Shown piece by piece: positions 50,752 to 60,042 of a stretch of 64,000 nt of DNA. Source of the DNA: Halobium salinum (GTDB taxonomy: Archaea > Halobacteriota > Halobacteria > Halobacteriales > Haloferacaceae); contig NZ_JAODIW010000008.1 in NCBI RefSeq assembly GCF_026586625.1, positions 713,757-777,756 on the forward strand. The letters are read 5' to 3'. Numbering within the stretch: position 1 is the stretch's first letter; every line of letters begins with the position of its first letter. A program made the translations under genes and the position numbers. The notes under the pieces are model-generated. The model was not told the origin of the DNA and searched no databases. It worked only from the letters and a program-made list of their open reading frames with translations.

Positions 50752-52515
50752 GTGGTAGCGGTCTCCGGACTCCTCCTCGTCCTCGCCGGATTCCTCGTGC
50801 TCGCCCTCGTCGGCCTGTATCGGCGGGGCTGGCCGCCCGAGACCCTCTCGACCGACGGCGGGTACCTCCCCGGCTACTCGCTCCCGACCGAGAAGCCGCT
50901 CGGGCTGTTCCGGTGGGTCACCACGGTGGACCACAAGGACATCGGCATCATGTACATCGTCTTCGGCGTCGTCGCCGCGCTGTGGGGCGGCACCGACGCG
51001 ATGATGATTCGCACCGAACTGCTGACGCCGGGTGCGACGGTGTGGGAGCCCCAGACCTACAACGCCCTGTTCACCACTCACGGGCTCACGATGCTGTTCT
51101 TCTTCGTGACGCCCGTGTTCTTCGGGGTCGGGAACTACTTCCTCCCGCTCATGATCGGCGCCGACGACATGTCGTTCCCCCGCATCAACGCCATCGCGTT
51201 CTGGCTGCTCCCGCCGTCGCTGGTGATGGTCCGCGCCGGCCTCGTCACCGAGGTGCTCGGGAAGATGCTCCGCATCTTCGGCCTGCAGGTCGGGTTCCTC
51301 TTCGCGCTCGAACCGCCCTGGACCGGCTGGACCCTCTACACGCCGCTGTCGACGACGATGGTGAACCCGCAGGTGGACGTGATGTTACTGGGGCTGCACC
51401 TCTCGGGGCTCGCGACCGTGATGGGCGCCATCAACTTCATCGTCACCATCGTCACCGAGCGCAGCGAGGAGGTCGGCTGGTCGAACCTCGACATCTTCTC
51501 GTGGACGCTCCTGACGACGAGCGGCATCGTGCTGTTCGCGTTCCCCGTCCTCGGGTCGGCCCTGCTGATGCTCGTGCTCGACCGCAACTTCGGGACGACC
51601 TTCTTCGCGTTCCAGGACGGCGGTGCCATTCTCTGGCAACATCTGTTCTGGTTCTTCGGCCACCCGGAGGTGTACATCCTCGTCTTGCCGGCGTTCGGGC
51701 TGGTGAGCCTCATCCTCCCGAAGTTCGCCCGCCGCTCGCTGTTCGGGTTCAGGTTCATCGTCTACTCGACGCTCGCCATCGGCGTGCTCTCATTCGGCGT
51801 CTGGGCCCACCACATGTTCGCGTCGGGTATCGACCCGCGCCTGCGCGCCTCGTTCATGGCCGTCACCATCGCCATCGCCATCCCCTCCGCGGTGAAGACG
51901 TTCAACTGGATAGCCACGCTGTGGAACGGCCAGATTCGGGTGACGGCGCCGATGATATTCTGCTGTGGCGGCATCGGCCTGTTCATCATCGGCGGCATCA
52001 CCGGTATCTTCCTCGCGTCGATTCCGGTGGACCTCGTGCTCCACGACACCTACTACGTCGTCGGACACTTCCACTTCATCGTCATGGGGGTCATCGCGTT
52101 CTCGATGTTCGCGGCGTCGTACTACTGGTTCCCCATCCTCACGGGTCGGATGTACAACCAGACGCTCGCCCGCGTCCAGGCGTACCTCGCCATCGTCGGC
52201 GTGTTCGTCACGTTCATGCCGATGATGCTGGTCGGCCAGATGGGGATGCCCCGGCGGTACGCCACCTACCAGCCGGACTTCTGGTTCACCGCGCTTCAGC
52301 AGCTCTCCTCGGTGGGCGCGTTCATCATCGGTCTCAGCGCCGCCCTCTGGCTGCTGAACTTCGTCCAGTCCTACCGGCTGGGGACCATCGTCACCGACGC
52401 CGACGTGTGGGACCTCAAGGAAATCGGCCAGTTCACCGGCGAGTGGCAGTGGTTCGAGCGGAAACTGGAGGAGCGCTCGGGTCGCTACCGGCGGAACCGC
52501 CCGCCGGACGAGTGA
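50752..52515 (+). CDS. coxA: Haem-copper (aa3-type) cytochrome oxidase subunit I
   Basis: 587 aa with about twelve to thirteen membrane helices. Diagnostic blocks: TTHGLTMLFFFVTPVFFGVG (low-spin haem ligand His), WFFGHPEVYILVLPAFG (CuB His with cross-linked Tyr and the proton-channel Glu), WAHHMFASG (CuB His pair) and DTYYVVGHFHFIVMGV (haem ligands). This reduces O2 to water while pumping protons. The GTG at 50752 is preferred because GGAGG lies 7 nt before it; in-frame TTG at 50716 and GTG at 50746 are alternatives. An extra N-terminal helix (SGLLLVLAGFLVLALVGLY) precedes the core. Subunits II and III are not adjacent. Confidence 0.93.
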   Translation: MVAVSGLLLVLAGFLVLALVGLYRRGWPPETLSTDGGYLPGYSLPTEKPLGLFRWVTTVDHKDIGIMYIVFGVVAALWGGTDAMMIRTELLTPGATVWEPQTYNALFTTHGLTMLFFFVTPVFFGVGNYFLPLMIGADDMSFPRINAIAFWLLPPSLVMVRAGLVTEVLGKMLRIFGLQVGFLFALEPPWTGWTLYTPLSTTMVNPQVDVMLLGLHLSGLATVMGAINFIVTIVTERSEEVGWSNLDIFSWTLLTTSGIVLFAFPVLGSALLMLVLDRNFGTTFFAFQDGGAILWQHLFWFFGHPEVYILVLPAFGLVSLILPKFARRSLFGFRFIVYSTLAIGVLSFGVWAHHMFASGIDPRLRASFMAVTIAIAIPSAVKTFNWIATLWNGQIRVTAPMIFCCGGIGLFIIGGITGIFLASIPVDLVLHDTYYVVGHFHFIVMGVIAFSMFAASYYWFPILTGRMYNQTLARVQAYLAIVGVFVTFMPMMLVGQMGMPRRYATYQPDFWFTALQQLSSVGAFIIGLSAALWLLNFVQSYRLGTIVTDADVWDLKEIGQFTGEWQWFERKLEERSGRYRRNRPPDE

Positions 52516-52584
52516 CTCGTCGCAACACCTGACCAGTACGGCACGCTTCCTTTGCCCGACGACGACGTACCCCGTACCGACACC

Positions 52585-53556
52585 ATGAGTCACGACTGGA
52601 CCCCCGACCGAATGTCCGACCTCACCGACCGAACCGTCGTCGTCACCGGCGCGAACAGCGGCATCGGCCGCGAGGCCGTCCGGGAGTTCGCCCGCGCCGG
52701 CGCCCGGGTCGTCCTCGCCTGTCGCGACACCGAGAAGGGCGCGGCGGCCGCCCGCGACATCCGCCGCGACGCCCCCGACGCCGACCTCGACGTGCGCGAA
52801 CTCGACCTCGCCGACCTCGACTCGGTCGCCGCGTTCGCCGCCGACTTCGAGGCCGAGTACGACGACCTGCACGTCCTCGTCAACAACGCCGGCGTGATGG
52901 CCATCCCCCGGAGCGAGACCGCGGACGGGTTCGAGACGCAGTTCGGCGTCAACCACCTCGGTCACTTCGCGCTCACGGGCCACCTGCTCGACCGCGTCGT
53001 CGACACCGCCGAGCGCGACGGGGAGGCCCGCGTCGTCACCGTCAGTAGCGGCGTCCACGAGCGCGGCGAGATGAACTTCGACGACCTGCACGGCGAGCGC
53101 GACTACGGCCGGTGGGAGGCGTACGCCCAGTCGAAGCTCGCGAACCTCCTCTTCGCCTACGAACTCGACCGGCGACTCCGCGCGGCGGGACACGACCGGG
53201 TGAAGAGCGTCGGCTGTCACCCCGGGTGGGCCGCCACCAACCTCCAGCGCCGCGGTCCGGAACTCGCCGGCTCGAAACTAGGCGAACGACTCACCGAGGT
53301 CGGCAACCGCCTGTTCGCCCAGAGCGCCGCGCAGGGCGCGTGGCCGACGCTGTACGCCGCCACCTCGCCGGACGTGCGCGGCGGCGACTACGTCGGGCCG
53401 AGCGGGTTCATGAACATGCGCGGCCCGCCCGCCGGGCAGCGCTCCAGCGTCGCGTCCTACGACCGCGACGACGCCCGGCGACTGTGGGCGTACTCCGAGG
53501 AGGCGACCGGCGTGACCTACGACCTGCCGGCGGTCGAGGCGAGAACGGCGGACTGA
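52585..53556 (+). CDS. Short-chain dehydrogenase (retinol-dehydrogenase-like)
   Basis: 323 aa from the ATG at 52585 (MSHDWTPDRMSDLTD). Classical SDR: cofactor motif VVVTGANSGIGREA, LDLADLDSV (Asp at the adenine pocket), LHVLVNNAGVM, then VSSG and the catalytic Tyr180-x-x-x-Lys184 in YAQSKLANLLF. The HPGW block and a C-terminal extension match the RDH/WWOX-like subgroup, which is NADP-preferring; the substrate in archaea is unknown. It follows the oxidase gene by 69 bases on the same strand. Confidence 0.9.
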   Translation: MSHDWTPDRMSDLTDRTVVVTGANSGIGREAVREFARAGARVVLACRDTEKGAAAARDIRRDAPDADLDVRELDLADLDSVAAFAADFEAEYDDLHVLVNNAGVMAIPRSETADGFETQFGVNHLGHFALTGHLLDRVVDTAERDGEARVVTVSSGVHERGEMNFDDLHGERDYGRWEAYAQSKLANLLFAYELDRRLRAAGHDRVKSVGCHPGWAATNLQRRGPELAGSKLGERLTEVGNRLFAQSAAQGAWPTLYAATSPDVRGGDYVGPSGFMNMRGPPAGQRSSVASYDRDDARRLWAYSEEATGVTYDLPAVEARTAD

Positions 53557-53741
53557 CCCGGAGCGACGGACCGGGCAGAGAACGAACGACGCTCAGCTGA
53601 CCCACCGGCAGGGTGGGGCCCCTTCCGTGGGACTCAGTCGGCACGGGTCCAAGACAGATGAAGGCGGAGAACGGCGCTCGTGCACCGGCAACCCACGCCC
53701 GCATCGCCCTCTTTTCCCGTGGCGACGAACAACGGACCAGT

Positions 53742-54371
53742 ATGAGCCAGCAGCAAGCGGAGACCGTCACCGTATTCTCGGACTACGTCTGTCCGTTCTG
53801 CTACCTCGGCCGGCACTCCCTGCAGCAGTACCAGGAGCAGCGGGAGGACGAGTTGGAAATCGACTGGCATCCGTTCGACCTCCGCGCGCAAAAACGCGGC
53901 CCCGACGGCGAAATCGACCACTCGGTCGACGACGGGAAAGACGACGACTACTACGCGCAGGCGAAGGAGAACGTCCGGCGCCTCCAGGAGCAGTACGACG
54001 TGGAGATGACCCTCGAAATCGCCACCGACGTGGACTCCTTCGACGCGCAGGTCGCCTCCCACTACGTCAAAGAGGAACACCCCGACGCGTGGCTCGACTT
54101 CGACTGGGCGGTCTTCGAGGCGCTGTGGACCGAGGGCCGGGACATCGGCGACCACGAGGTGCTCGCCGACCTCGCCGCGGACGCCGGTCTCGACCCCGAC
54201 GAAGTGCTGGACGCCGTCGACGACGAAGAACGGCGCGACCGCCTCCGCGCGCTGTTCCAAGAGGCGCACGGACAGGGCGTGACGGGCGTGCCGACGTTCG
54301 CCTACGAGGGGTACGCCGCCCGCGGCGCTGTCCCGCCCGAACAGCTGAAGCGGCTGGTCGAAGGCGCCTGA
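53742..54371 (+). CDS. DsbA-family oxidoreductase (FrnE type)
   Basis: 209 aa from the ATG at 53742 (MSQQQAETVTVF). Thioredoxin fold with the redox pair Cys17-x-x-Cys20 in YVCPFCYLG, a helical insertion (WLDFDWAVFEALWTEGRDIG) and the cis-Pro loop GVTGVPTFAYEG. FrnE-type proteins of this size act as cytoplasmic disulfide isomerases or in polyketide-like chemistry; no signal peptide is present. It stands as a single gene. Confidence 0.9.
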   Translation: MSQQQAETVTVFSDYVCPFCYLGRHSLQQYQEQREDELEIDWHPFDLRAQKRGPDGEIDHSVDDGKDDDYYAQAKENVRRLQEQYDVEMTLEIATDVDSFDAQVASHYVKEEHPDAWLDFDWAVFEALWTEGRDIGDHEVLADLAADAGLDPDEVLDAVDDEERRDRLRALFQEAHGQGVTGVPTFAYEGYAARGAVPPEQLKRLVEGA

Positions 54372-54524
54372 TTCGGGTCTGCGAGTAGCGCGTCGGGGAA
54401 CGGTCGCGTCGCCGCCTCACACGGTCGACCCTCTCCCGCCGCAGTCCCCGTCTCGGCCGTCCACACCGGGCCTCCGCCGTGGAGCAACGCTCACGCCCTC
54501 GGGACGCGACTAGGAGGTATCGAC

Positions 54525-54908
54525 GTGTCTCACCCGTTCCTCGCCGCCTCCACCGTCGTCAGCGCTCTCACCCTTCTCCAGCCACGGGGCGTCTTCGGCG
54601 TCCCCCACGGCCTCCTCTCCTCGGCCGACGAGCGGGCGGCGTTCGCCATCGGGCTCGTCGCCCTGCTCTGTGTCTTCGCCTACGACCTGCTCGTCGACGG
54701 CGACCTGGACCTCCGGCCCGTACGCTCCGCAGCCGCCGTCGGCGTGGCCGTCTCGCTGGGGGTCTCCGCCGCGGCTCCGCCGCGGGTCGCCGACGAGTGG
54801 CACGTCGCCGTCGTCGTCGTGGTGCTGTTCGTCGGCGCGGTCGTCGTCTTCCGGCGCCGGAGACGCGAGAGGGGACCGGTGGGCGCCGGTCCGTCCGAGG
54901 AGCGTTAG
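54525..54908 (+). CDS. Small haloarchaeal membrane protein
   Basis: 127 aa from a GTG at 54525, preceded by a good Shine-Dalgarno AGGAGGT 7 nt upstream. Three to four helices: LAASTVVSALTLLQP, AFAIGLVALLCVFAYDLLV, AAAVGVAVSLGVSAAAPP and VAVVVVVLFVGAVVVFRRR, then a basic tail. No family recognised. It ends overlapping (4 bases) the 3' end of the GH13 gene on the other strand. Confidence 0.6.
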   Translation: MSHPFLAASTVVSALTLLQPRGVFGVPHGLLSSADERAAFAIGLVALLCVFAYDLLVDGDLDLRPVRSAAAVGVAVSLGVSAAAPPRVADEWHVAVVVVVLFVGAVVVFRRRRRERGPVGAGPSEER

Positions 54909-56533
54909 GGTCGCCCTTCCCGCACCCAGCAGTACTCGTAGCGGTCGAGCGTCACGTCCCCGTCCTTGATGCTCGCGCGGCCGGCGACGCGGACCCCGCC
55001 CGCCCCCGGGAGGTCGACCGTCGTCGCCTCGGTCCCGAGGTTGTGCAGGCAGACGACGCCGTCGTCCTCCCAGTCGTAGCGGTGGGCGAACACGTTCTCC
55101 GCGTCGGTGTCGGCGCCCGCGCCGGCGTCGACGTCGAGGACCTCGTGGACCCCCTGTTTGAGCGCCGGTAGCTCGTCGCGGGCGCGCGAGAGCCGGGCGA
55201 TACGGTTGAGCAGCGAGTCCGGGTCGACCCGCTGGGCGTCGACGTTCACTCGGTCGTAGCCGAACGCCCCTTCGTCGATGACGGGCCGGACGAGCGCGTC
55301 GGCGTCGGCGGTGGAGAAGCCGGCGTTCGGCGCGTCGCCCCAGTGGATGGGCGTCCGCACCGGGTTGCGGCCCGGGAGCGAGAGCTCGTCGCCCATGCCG
55401 ATTTCGTCGCCGGCGACGACGACCGGCGTCCCGGGAAGCGAGAAGAGGAGGCTGTGGGCCATCGCGATGCGGTCGCGGTCGCCCTCGAGCATCGCCCCGA
55501 GGCGCCGGCGGATGCCGCGGTCGTAGATGCGCATGTGCTCCTCGGGGGCGAACGCCTCGTAGGTGACCTCCTGGTCTGCCTCGTCCAGCCGGCCGAGGTT
55601 GAGTTCGTCGAAGTTGCGCAGGAAGTTGGCGAACCGCCCGCGGTCGCCGGGGTCGGGGAGGCGTTCGAGCCCCTCGACGATGGGCTCGGCGCTCCCGGTG
55701 GCGAGCGCGTGGGTGACGTGGGCGTTGAGGACGAAGTTGAGCATCAGGTCCATCTCGTCGCCGCCCTCCCCGAAGTACTCCCCGAGCTTCGCGGGTTCGT
55801 CGTCGGCTTCCGCGAGGAGGATGCCGTCGGCGCGGGCCGACCGGACGGTGCGCTTCATGCGCTTGAACACCTGGTGTGGGTTCTCGATGACGAGGTCCCC
55901 CTCGCCTTTCGGCTCTATCATCAGCGTCGCGGCGTCGACGCGGAACCCGGAGACGCCGAGGCTCATCCAGAAACGCAGTATCTTGTAAATCTCCTCGCGC
56001 ACCGCAGGGTTGGCGATGTTGAGGTCCGGCTGGAAGTGGTAGAACCGGTGGTAGTAGTGCGCGTCGGCGACCTCGTCGTAGCGCCACACGTCCTCCTCCT
56101 CGCCGGGGAAGACGAGCGTCCGCTCGGGGGCGTTCTCGGGGTCGTCGGTCCAGACGTAGTAGTCGCGGTACTTCGAGTCGGGGTCCTCGCGGGCGCGCTG
56201 GAACCACGGGTGCTGGTCGGAGGTGTGGTTCACCACGAGGTCAGCGATGACGCGGATACCGCGCTCCTCGGCGGCGTCGACGAACTCGGTGAAGTCGCCC
56301 AGGTCGCCGAGTCGGTCGTCGACGCCGTAGTAGTCCTCGATGTCGTACCCGTTGTCGCGGTTGGGCGTCGGGTAGAACGGGAGGAGCCAGATGCAGTCGA
56401 CCCCCAGACGGTCGATGTGGGGGAGTTTCTCTCTGAGCCCGCGGAAGTCGCCGACGCCGTCGCCGTCGGCGTCGTAGAACGTCTCCACGTCGACGGAGTA
56501 GACCACCGCGTCCTCGTACCAGTCGGCGCGCAT
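54905..56533 (-). CDS. GH13 enzyme, trehalose-synthase-like
   Basis: 542 aa. A (beta/alpha)8 GH13 enzyme closest by eye to TreS (maltose to trehalose isomerase): start WYEDAVVYSVDVETFYDADG, GYDIEDYYGVDDRLGDL, nucleophile Asp200 in GFRVDAATLM, acid/base Glu242 in ILLAEADDEP and the third Asp309 in FLRNFDELNL. Region IV normally reads N-H-D, so His is Phe here, and TreS normally has RNHDEL. Region I VVNHTSDQHPWF is normal. The C-terminal beta domain ends YEYCWVREGRP. It could be a TreS with altered specificity or a related alpha-glucosidase. Confidence 0.82.
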   Translation of the reverse strand: MRADWYEDAVVYSVDVETFYDADGDGVGDFRGLREKLPHIDRLGVDCIWLLPFYPTPNRDNGYDIEDYYGVDDRLGDLGDFTEFVDAAEERGIRVIADLVVNHTSDQHPWFQRAREDPDSKYRDYYVWTDDPENAPERTLVFPGEEEDVWRYDEVADAHYYHRFYHFQPDLNIANPAVREEIYKILRFWMSLGVSGFRVDAATLMIEPKGEGDLVIENPHQVFKRMKRTVRSARADGILLAEADDEPAKLGEYFGEGGDEMDLMLNFVLNAHVTHALATGSAEPIVEGLERLPDPGDRGRFANFLRNFDELNLGRLDEADQEVTYEAFAPEEHMRIYDRGIRRRLGAMLEGDRDRIAMAHSLLFSLPGTPVVVAGDEIGMGDELSLPGRNPVRTPIHWGDAPNAGFSTADADALVRPVIDEGAFGYDRVNVDAQRVDPDSLLNRIARLSRARDELPALKQGVHEVLDVDAGAGADTDAENVFAHRYDWEDDGVVCLHNLGTEATTVDLPGAGGVRVAGRASIKDGDVTLDRYEYCWVREGRP

Positions 56534-56707
56534 GGGAGTTCCTTACACTGGCAGGCGGAAAAATACTGGCGGGGGGACGACCGTCGCCCCGACCGACCGG
56601 TCGTGCCGGCGGACGATGGGTCACCCTCGAGGCCGTCGACGCCGGCAGGTCGGCCGCTCTCGCGTCCGGAGCCGGGTCGCTCGGGTCGGCCTCGTCGGCC
56701 GCCCCGG

Positions 56708-56827
56708 TCAGACCGGCGTCTCACACCGCGGACACGCCCGTAGCGAGTCGAGGGCGACGGGCCGGAACCCACAGTTGGGACACTCGTACCACGCCACCCG
56801 TCCGTCGAACGCCTCCTTTCGCTCCAT
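56708..56827 (-). CDS. Tiny zinc-ribbon protein
   Basis: 39 aa from Met at 56827 (MERKEAFDGRVAWYECPNCG). Two CxxC pairs, CPNCG and CPRCE near the end, would bind one zinc. Such haloarchaeal mini zinc-finger proteins are common and often regulatory, but this one has no named homologue that I recognise. It is divergent from the GH15 gene. Confidence 0.6.
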   Translation of the reverse strand: MERKEAFDGRVAWYECPNCGFRPVALDSLRACPRCETPV

Positions 56828-57011
56828 GCGGGAGGTACGGCCGGTGGCGCCATATCGTTTCGTTCCGCGAATCCGGCCGGTCGCCGACGGACACCGAATC
56901 GGTCGTCGTCGCCGACGCGGCCCGCCGAAACGTTGAATCGGGTGCCGGTCGGCATGAGAGTATGAACGGGTCTGGTGGGCGCGCGGACGCCGAGCGACGA
57001 GGCCGGCCGGC

Positions 57012-59036
57012 ATGACGACGTACACACCCATCGAGCGCTACGGGTTCGTCGGGAACTTGGAGACCTGCGCGCTCGTCAGCGACGAGGGGTCGGTCGACTG
57101 GCTCCCCGTCCCGCATCTGGAGTCGCCGAGCCTCTTCGCGTCGATTCTCGACGCCGAGCGCGGCGGCTCCTTCGAGATTTCGCCGGTCGGCGACTACGAC
57201 AGTGAGCAGCGCTACGTCGACCAGACGAACGTTCTGGAGACGCGGTTCCGGACGACGAGCGGCGTCGTGGTCGTCACGGACTTCATGCCGGTGAAAAACG
57301 AGTACCCCGCCGCCGTCCCCGAGCGAGCGCTGTACCGGAAGGTCACCTGCGTCGAGGGGGCGATGGACCTCGCCTGCGAGTTCCGCCCGCGCTTCGACTA
57401 CGCCCGCGGGGAGACGCGCCTCGAGCCGAACGGTGCCGGGTTCGACGCGACCGGCGAGGTCGGCGGCGGGGACGAGACCGTCGGCGGCGACGCCCCCGAG
57501 GAGGAGACGGTCCACCTCGTCGGCGACGCGACGTTCGAACGCGGGACGGCCGACGGCACGGACGACCCCATCGCGGGCGGCGCGTCGGCGACGGCCACGA
57601 TGGCGATGCGGGAGGACGAGACGCGCTGGTTCGTGCTCTCGTGGGACGGCGACGTCGACCTCGACCCCGCCGCCTGCGAGGACGCGCTCGACGCGACCGT
57701 CGACTACTGGCACGGCTGGTCGCACGCGTGCGGGGAGGACGGCAACGAGCCCTGCGTCGCAGAGGGGCCGTGGCACGACCTCGTCGTCCGCTCCGAACTG
57801 GCCCTCAAACTGCTCATCCACCACCGCGTCGGCTCCATCAGCGCCGCCCCGACCACGTCGCTACCCGAGGAGGTGGGTGGCGTCCGTAACTGGGACTACC
57901 GATACAACTGGGTGCGCGACGGCGCCTTCACCGTGCTCTCCCTGCTCCACGCCGGTCACCGCAAGGAGGCACAGGACCACGTCGAGTGGTTCCTCCGCCT
58001 CTCGCAGTCGGAGCGCCCGGAGGACATCCAGCCCCTGTACAGCCTCCACGGCGAGACCGACACCAGCGAGCGCGAACTCGACCACCTCTCGGGCTACCGC
58101 GACTCGGCCCCCGTGCGGGTCGGCAACGCCGCCAGCGACCAGCGTCAACTCGACATCTACGGGGAGTTCGTGCTGGCCATCTACAAGGCGTTCGAGGCCG
58201 ACGGCGGGCTGACGAGACAGGACTGGGAGTCGGTGCGCGCCATCGTCGACTACGTCTGCGAGATATGGGACGAACCCGACAAGGGCATCTGGGAGGTGCG
58301 CGGCGAGGACCGCCACTTCGTCTACTCGAAGCTGATGTGCTGGGTCGCGCTCGACCGGGGCATCGCCATGGTCGACGAGTGGGACCGAAACGGCCCCGTC
58401 GAGCGCTGGCGCGAGGTGCGCGAGGAGATTCGCGAGGACGTCGAGCAGAACGGCTACGACGAGGACGTGGGCGCGTTCACCCAGTCCTACGACGGGGACG
58501 CGATGGACGCCACGGGTCTCCTGATTCCGCTCGTCGGCTTCCTCCCCGCCGACGACGAGCGCGTGCTGAACACCATCGACGCCGTCCAGGAGCGTCTCGC
58601 CGAGGGGCCGTTCGTCCACCGCTACGACGGCGACGACGGCCTCCCCGGCGAGGAGGGCGCCTTCCTCTTCTGTTCGTTCTGGCTCGTGCAGGCGCTCACC
58701 CTCGCCGGACGCGTCGAGGAGGCACGCGAGGTGTTCACCGAGGTGGTCGAGCACGCCGGACCGCTCGACCTGTTCGCCGAGGAGATAGATGCCGACACCG
58801 GGACGTTCCTCGGGAACTTCCCACAGGCGTTCAGCCACGTCGGCGTCCTCGACGCCTGCGTTTACCTCGCCCACGCCGAGGGACGCGGCCACGAGGGGTC
58901 GGTACCCATCGGCATCGAACTCCAGGAGCGGTTCTCCGAGGACGCCGACGAGGCGTGGGCGGAGTCCACCGCCGACGACGCCTCGTGGGGCGACGAGCGC
59001 GACGAGGACGGCTGGAGCGACGCGGTCGAGGAGTAA
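57012..59036 (+). CDS. GH15 glucoamylase/trehalase-family enzyme
   Basis: 674 aa. An N-terminal beta-sandwich (about 1-260; RYGFVGNLETCALVSDEGSV, DWLPVPHLESPSLFAS) is followed by an (alpha/alpha)6 barrel. The catalytic acid Glu428 is in GIWEVRGEDRHFVYSK, and the base is Glu547 or Glu548 in DGLPGEEGAFLFCSF. TFLGNFPQAFSHVGV closes the barrel. The layout and these motifs match archaeal and actinobacterial GH15 proteins, several of which are trehalases and others glucoamylases. Beside a TreS-like enzyme a role in trehalose or maltooligosaccharide turnover is likely. There is no signal peptide, so it is cytoplasmic. Confidence 0.9.
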   Translation: MTTYTPIERYGFVGNLETCALVSDEGSVDWLPVPHLESPSLFASILDAERGGSFEISPVGDYDSEQRYVDQTNVLETRFRTTSGVVVVTDFMPVKNEYPAAVPERALYRKVTCVEGAMDLACEFRPRFDYARGETRLEPNGAGFDATGEVGGGDETVGGDAPEEETVHLVGDATFERGTADGTDDPIAGGASATATMAMREDETRWFVLSWDGDVDLDPAACEDALDATVDYWHGWSHACGEDGNEPCVAEGPWHDLVVRSELALKLLIHHRVGSISAAPTTSLPEEVGGVRNWDYRYNWVRDGAFTVLSLLHAGHRKEAQDHVEWFLRLSQSERPEDIQPLYSLHGETDTSERELDHLSGYRDSAPVRVGNAASDQRQLDIYGEFVLAIYKAFEADGGLTRQDWESVRAIVDYVCEIWDEPDKGIWEVRGEDRHFVYSKLMCWVALDRGIAMVDEWDRNGPVERWREVREEIREDVEQNGYDEDVGAFTQSYDGDAMDATGLLIPLVGFLPADDERVLNTIDAVQERLAEGPFVHRYDGDDGLPGEEGAFLFCSFWLVQALTLAGRVEEAREVFTEVVEHAGPLDLFAEEIDADTGTFLGNFPQAFSHVGVLDACVYLAHAEGRGHEGSVPIGIELQERFSEDADEAWAESTADDASWGDERDEDGWSDAVEE

Positions 59037-59048
59037 CAGGGGACGACG

Positions 59049-59056
59049 TTTTAATA
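59049..59056 (+). promoter_or_regulatory. TATA box of the acetyltransferase gene
   Basis: TTTTAATA is centred 28 nt before the GTG at 59080, which fits a leaderless mRNA and supports that unusual start. Confidence 0.55.
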
Positions 59057-59079
59057 CCTCCGGACGCGTCGACCGGTGC

Positions 59080-59691
59080 GTGACCGACGACCGGACCGAG
59101 AGCGAGAAGCGCGACGACCCCGCCGACCCCGACGACCGAACGGAGAAGGAGAAGATGCTCGCCGGCGACCTGTACGACCCGAGCGACGCCCAACTGGTCG
59201 GCGAGCGCCGCGAGGCACGGCGGCTCGTCCGCGACCTGAACGCGACGACCGAGGACGAACTGGACGAGCGAGCCGACCTCGTCGAGGCGCTGTTCGGGTC
59301 GACCGGTGCGGAGCCGTTCGTCGAGCCGGCCTTCCGGTGTGACTACGGCTACAACCTCCACGTCGGCGACGGCTTCTTCGCGAACTTCGACTGCGTCTTC
59401 CTCGACGTCTGCCGAATCGAGTTCGGGGACCGCTGCATGCTCGGTCCCGGCGTCCACGTGTACACTGCTACGCATCCGCTGGACGCGGCGGAACGCGCGA
59501 GAGGACCGGAGTACGGGAAGCCGGTGACCGTCGGCGACGACGTGTGGGTCGGCGGCCGGGCCGTACTCAACCCGGGCGTGACCGTCGGCGACCGCGCGAT
59601 GGTCGCCTCCGGCGCGGTCGTCACCGAGGACGTGCCCGCCGACGCCGTCGTGCAGGGGAACCCGGCGGAAGTGGTGAAACGGCTGGACTGA
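59080..59691 (+). CDS. maa: Maltose O-acetyltransferase-like hexapeptide protein
   Basis: 203 aa from a GTG at 59080 fixed by a TATA box. A polar leader is followed by EKEKMLAGDLYDPSDAQLVG (the Maa N-terminal helix pair) and a left-handed beta helix with hexapeptide turns (YGYNLHVGDGFFANFDCVFL, VGDDVWVGGRAVLNPGVTVG, GNPAEVVKRL). The catalytic His is in YTATHPLDAAER. Members acetylate maltose, glucose or galactosides; here it follows the GH15 gene by 43 bases, in keeping with handling of non-metabolised sugars. Confidence 0.88.
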   Translation: MTDDRTESEKRDDPADPDDRTEKEKMLAGDLYDPSDAQLVGERREARRLVRDLNATTEDELDERADLVEALFGSTGAEPFVEPAFRCDYGYNLHVGDGFFANFDCVFLDVCRIEFGDRCMLGPGVHVYTATHPLDAAERARGPEYGKPVTVGDDVWVGGRAVLNPGVTVGDRAMVASGAVVTEDVPADAVVQGNPAEVVKRLD

Positions 59692-60042
59692 GGCCGAGTC
59701 GACGCCGTCGGGTAGGCGCCTCACCGGTCGGAGTCGGACCGACGACCGGCCCGCTGGCCGTCCCCGGGCGGGAATTCGGACGGGGCCGGGGGCTCGGCGA
59801 AGCGCGTGGTTCGAGAGGTGCCAACGGCCCTCTCGTCGTTGCCGGACTGGGTCCGGCAAGCAGCCGGAGCCAACGGCTCCGGCGACGTCACGAAGGGTGC
59901 GGAGCGCCTCGCGAACGACAGCGAGCCGCCCGAGTCGAGCTATCGGGGACTGCCGTGGGCAACACGTCCCCCGGCTCGCTAGCTTGCCGCTCGCAGTTCG
60001 GCAAATCGATTCTGCCGCCCGAACGTGAGCGTTCGAGGTCGA
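59692..60042. other. Hairpin-dense convergent intergenic region
   Basis: Between the 3' ends of the acetyltransferase and Azf-like genes lie five separate stems: GAGAGG/CCTCTC (59813-59834), TTGCCGGAC/GTCCGGCAA with loop TGG (59839-59859), GCCGGAGCC/GGCTCCGGC with loop AAC (59863-59883), TTGCCG/CGGCAA (59984-60004) and CGAACG/CGTTCG (60020-60035). No reading frame is convincing. The second and third are perfect 9-bp stems. It may hold back-to-back terminators or a structured RNA. Confidence 0.6.

Noticed and set aside
51790..53220. A long minus-strand frame across oxidase and SDR genes
   Set aside because: It spans two unrelated plus-strand genes with good motifs, so it is antisense noise.
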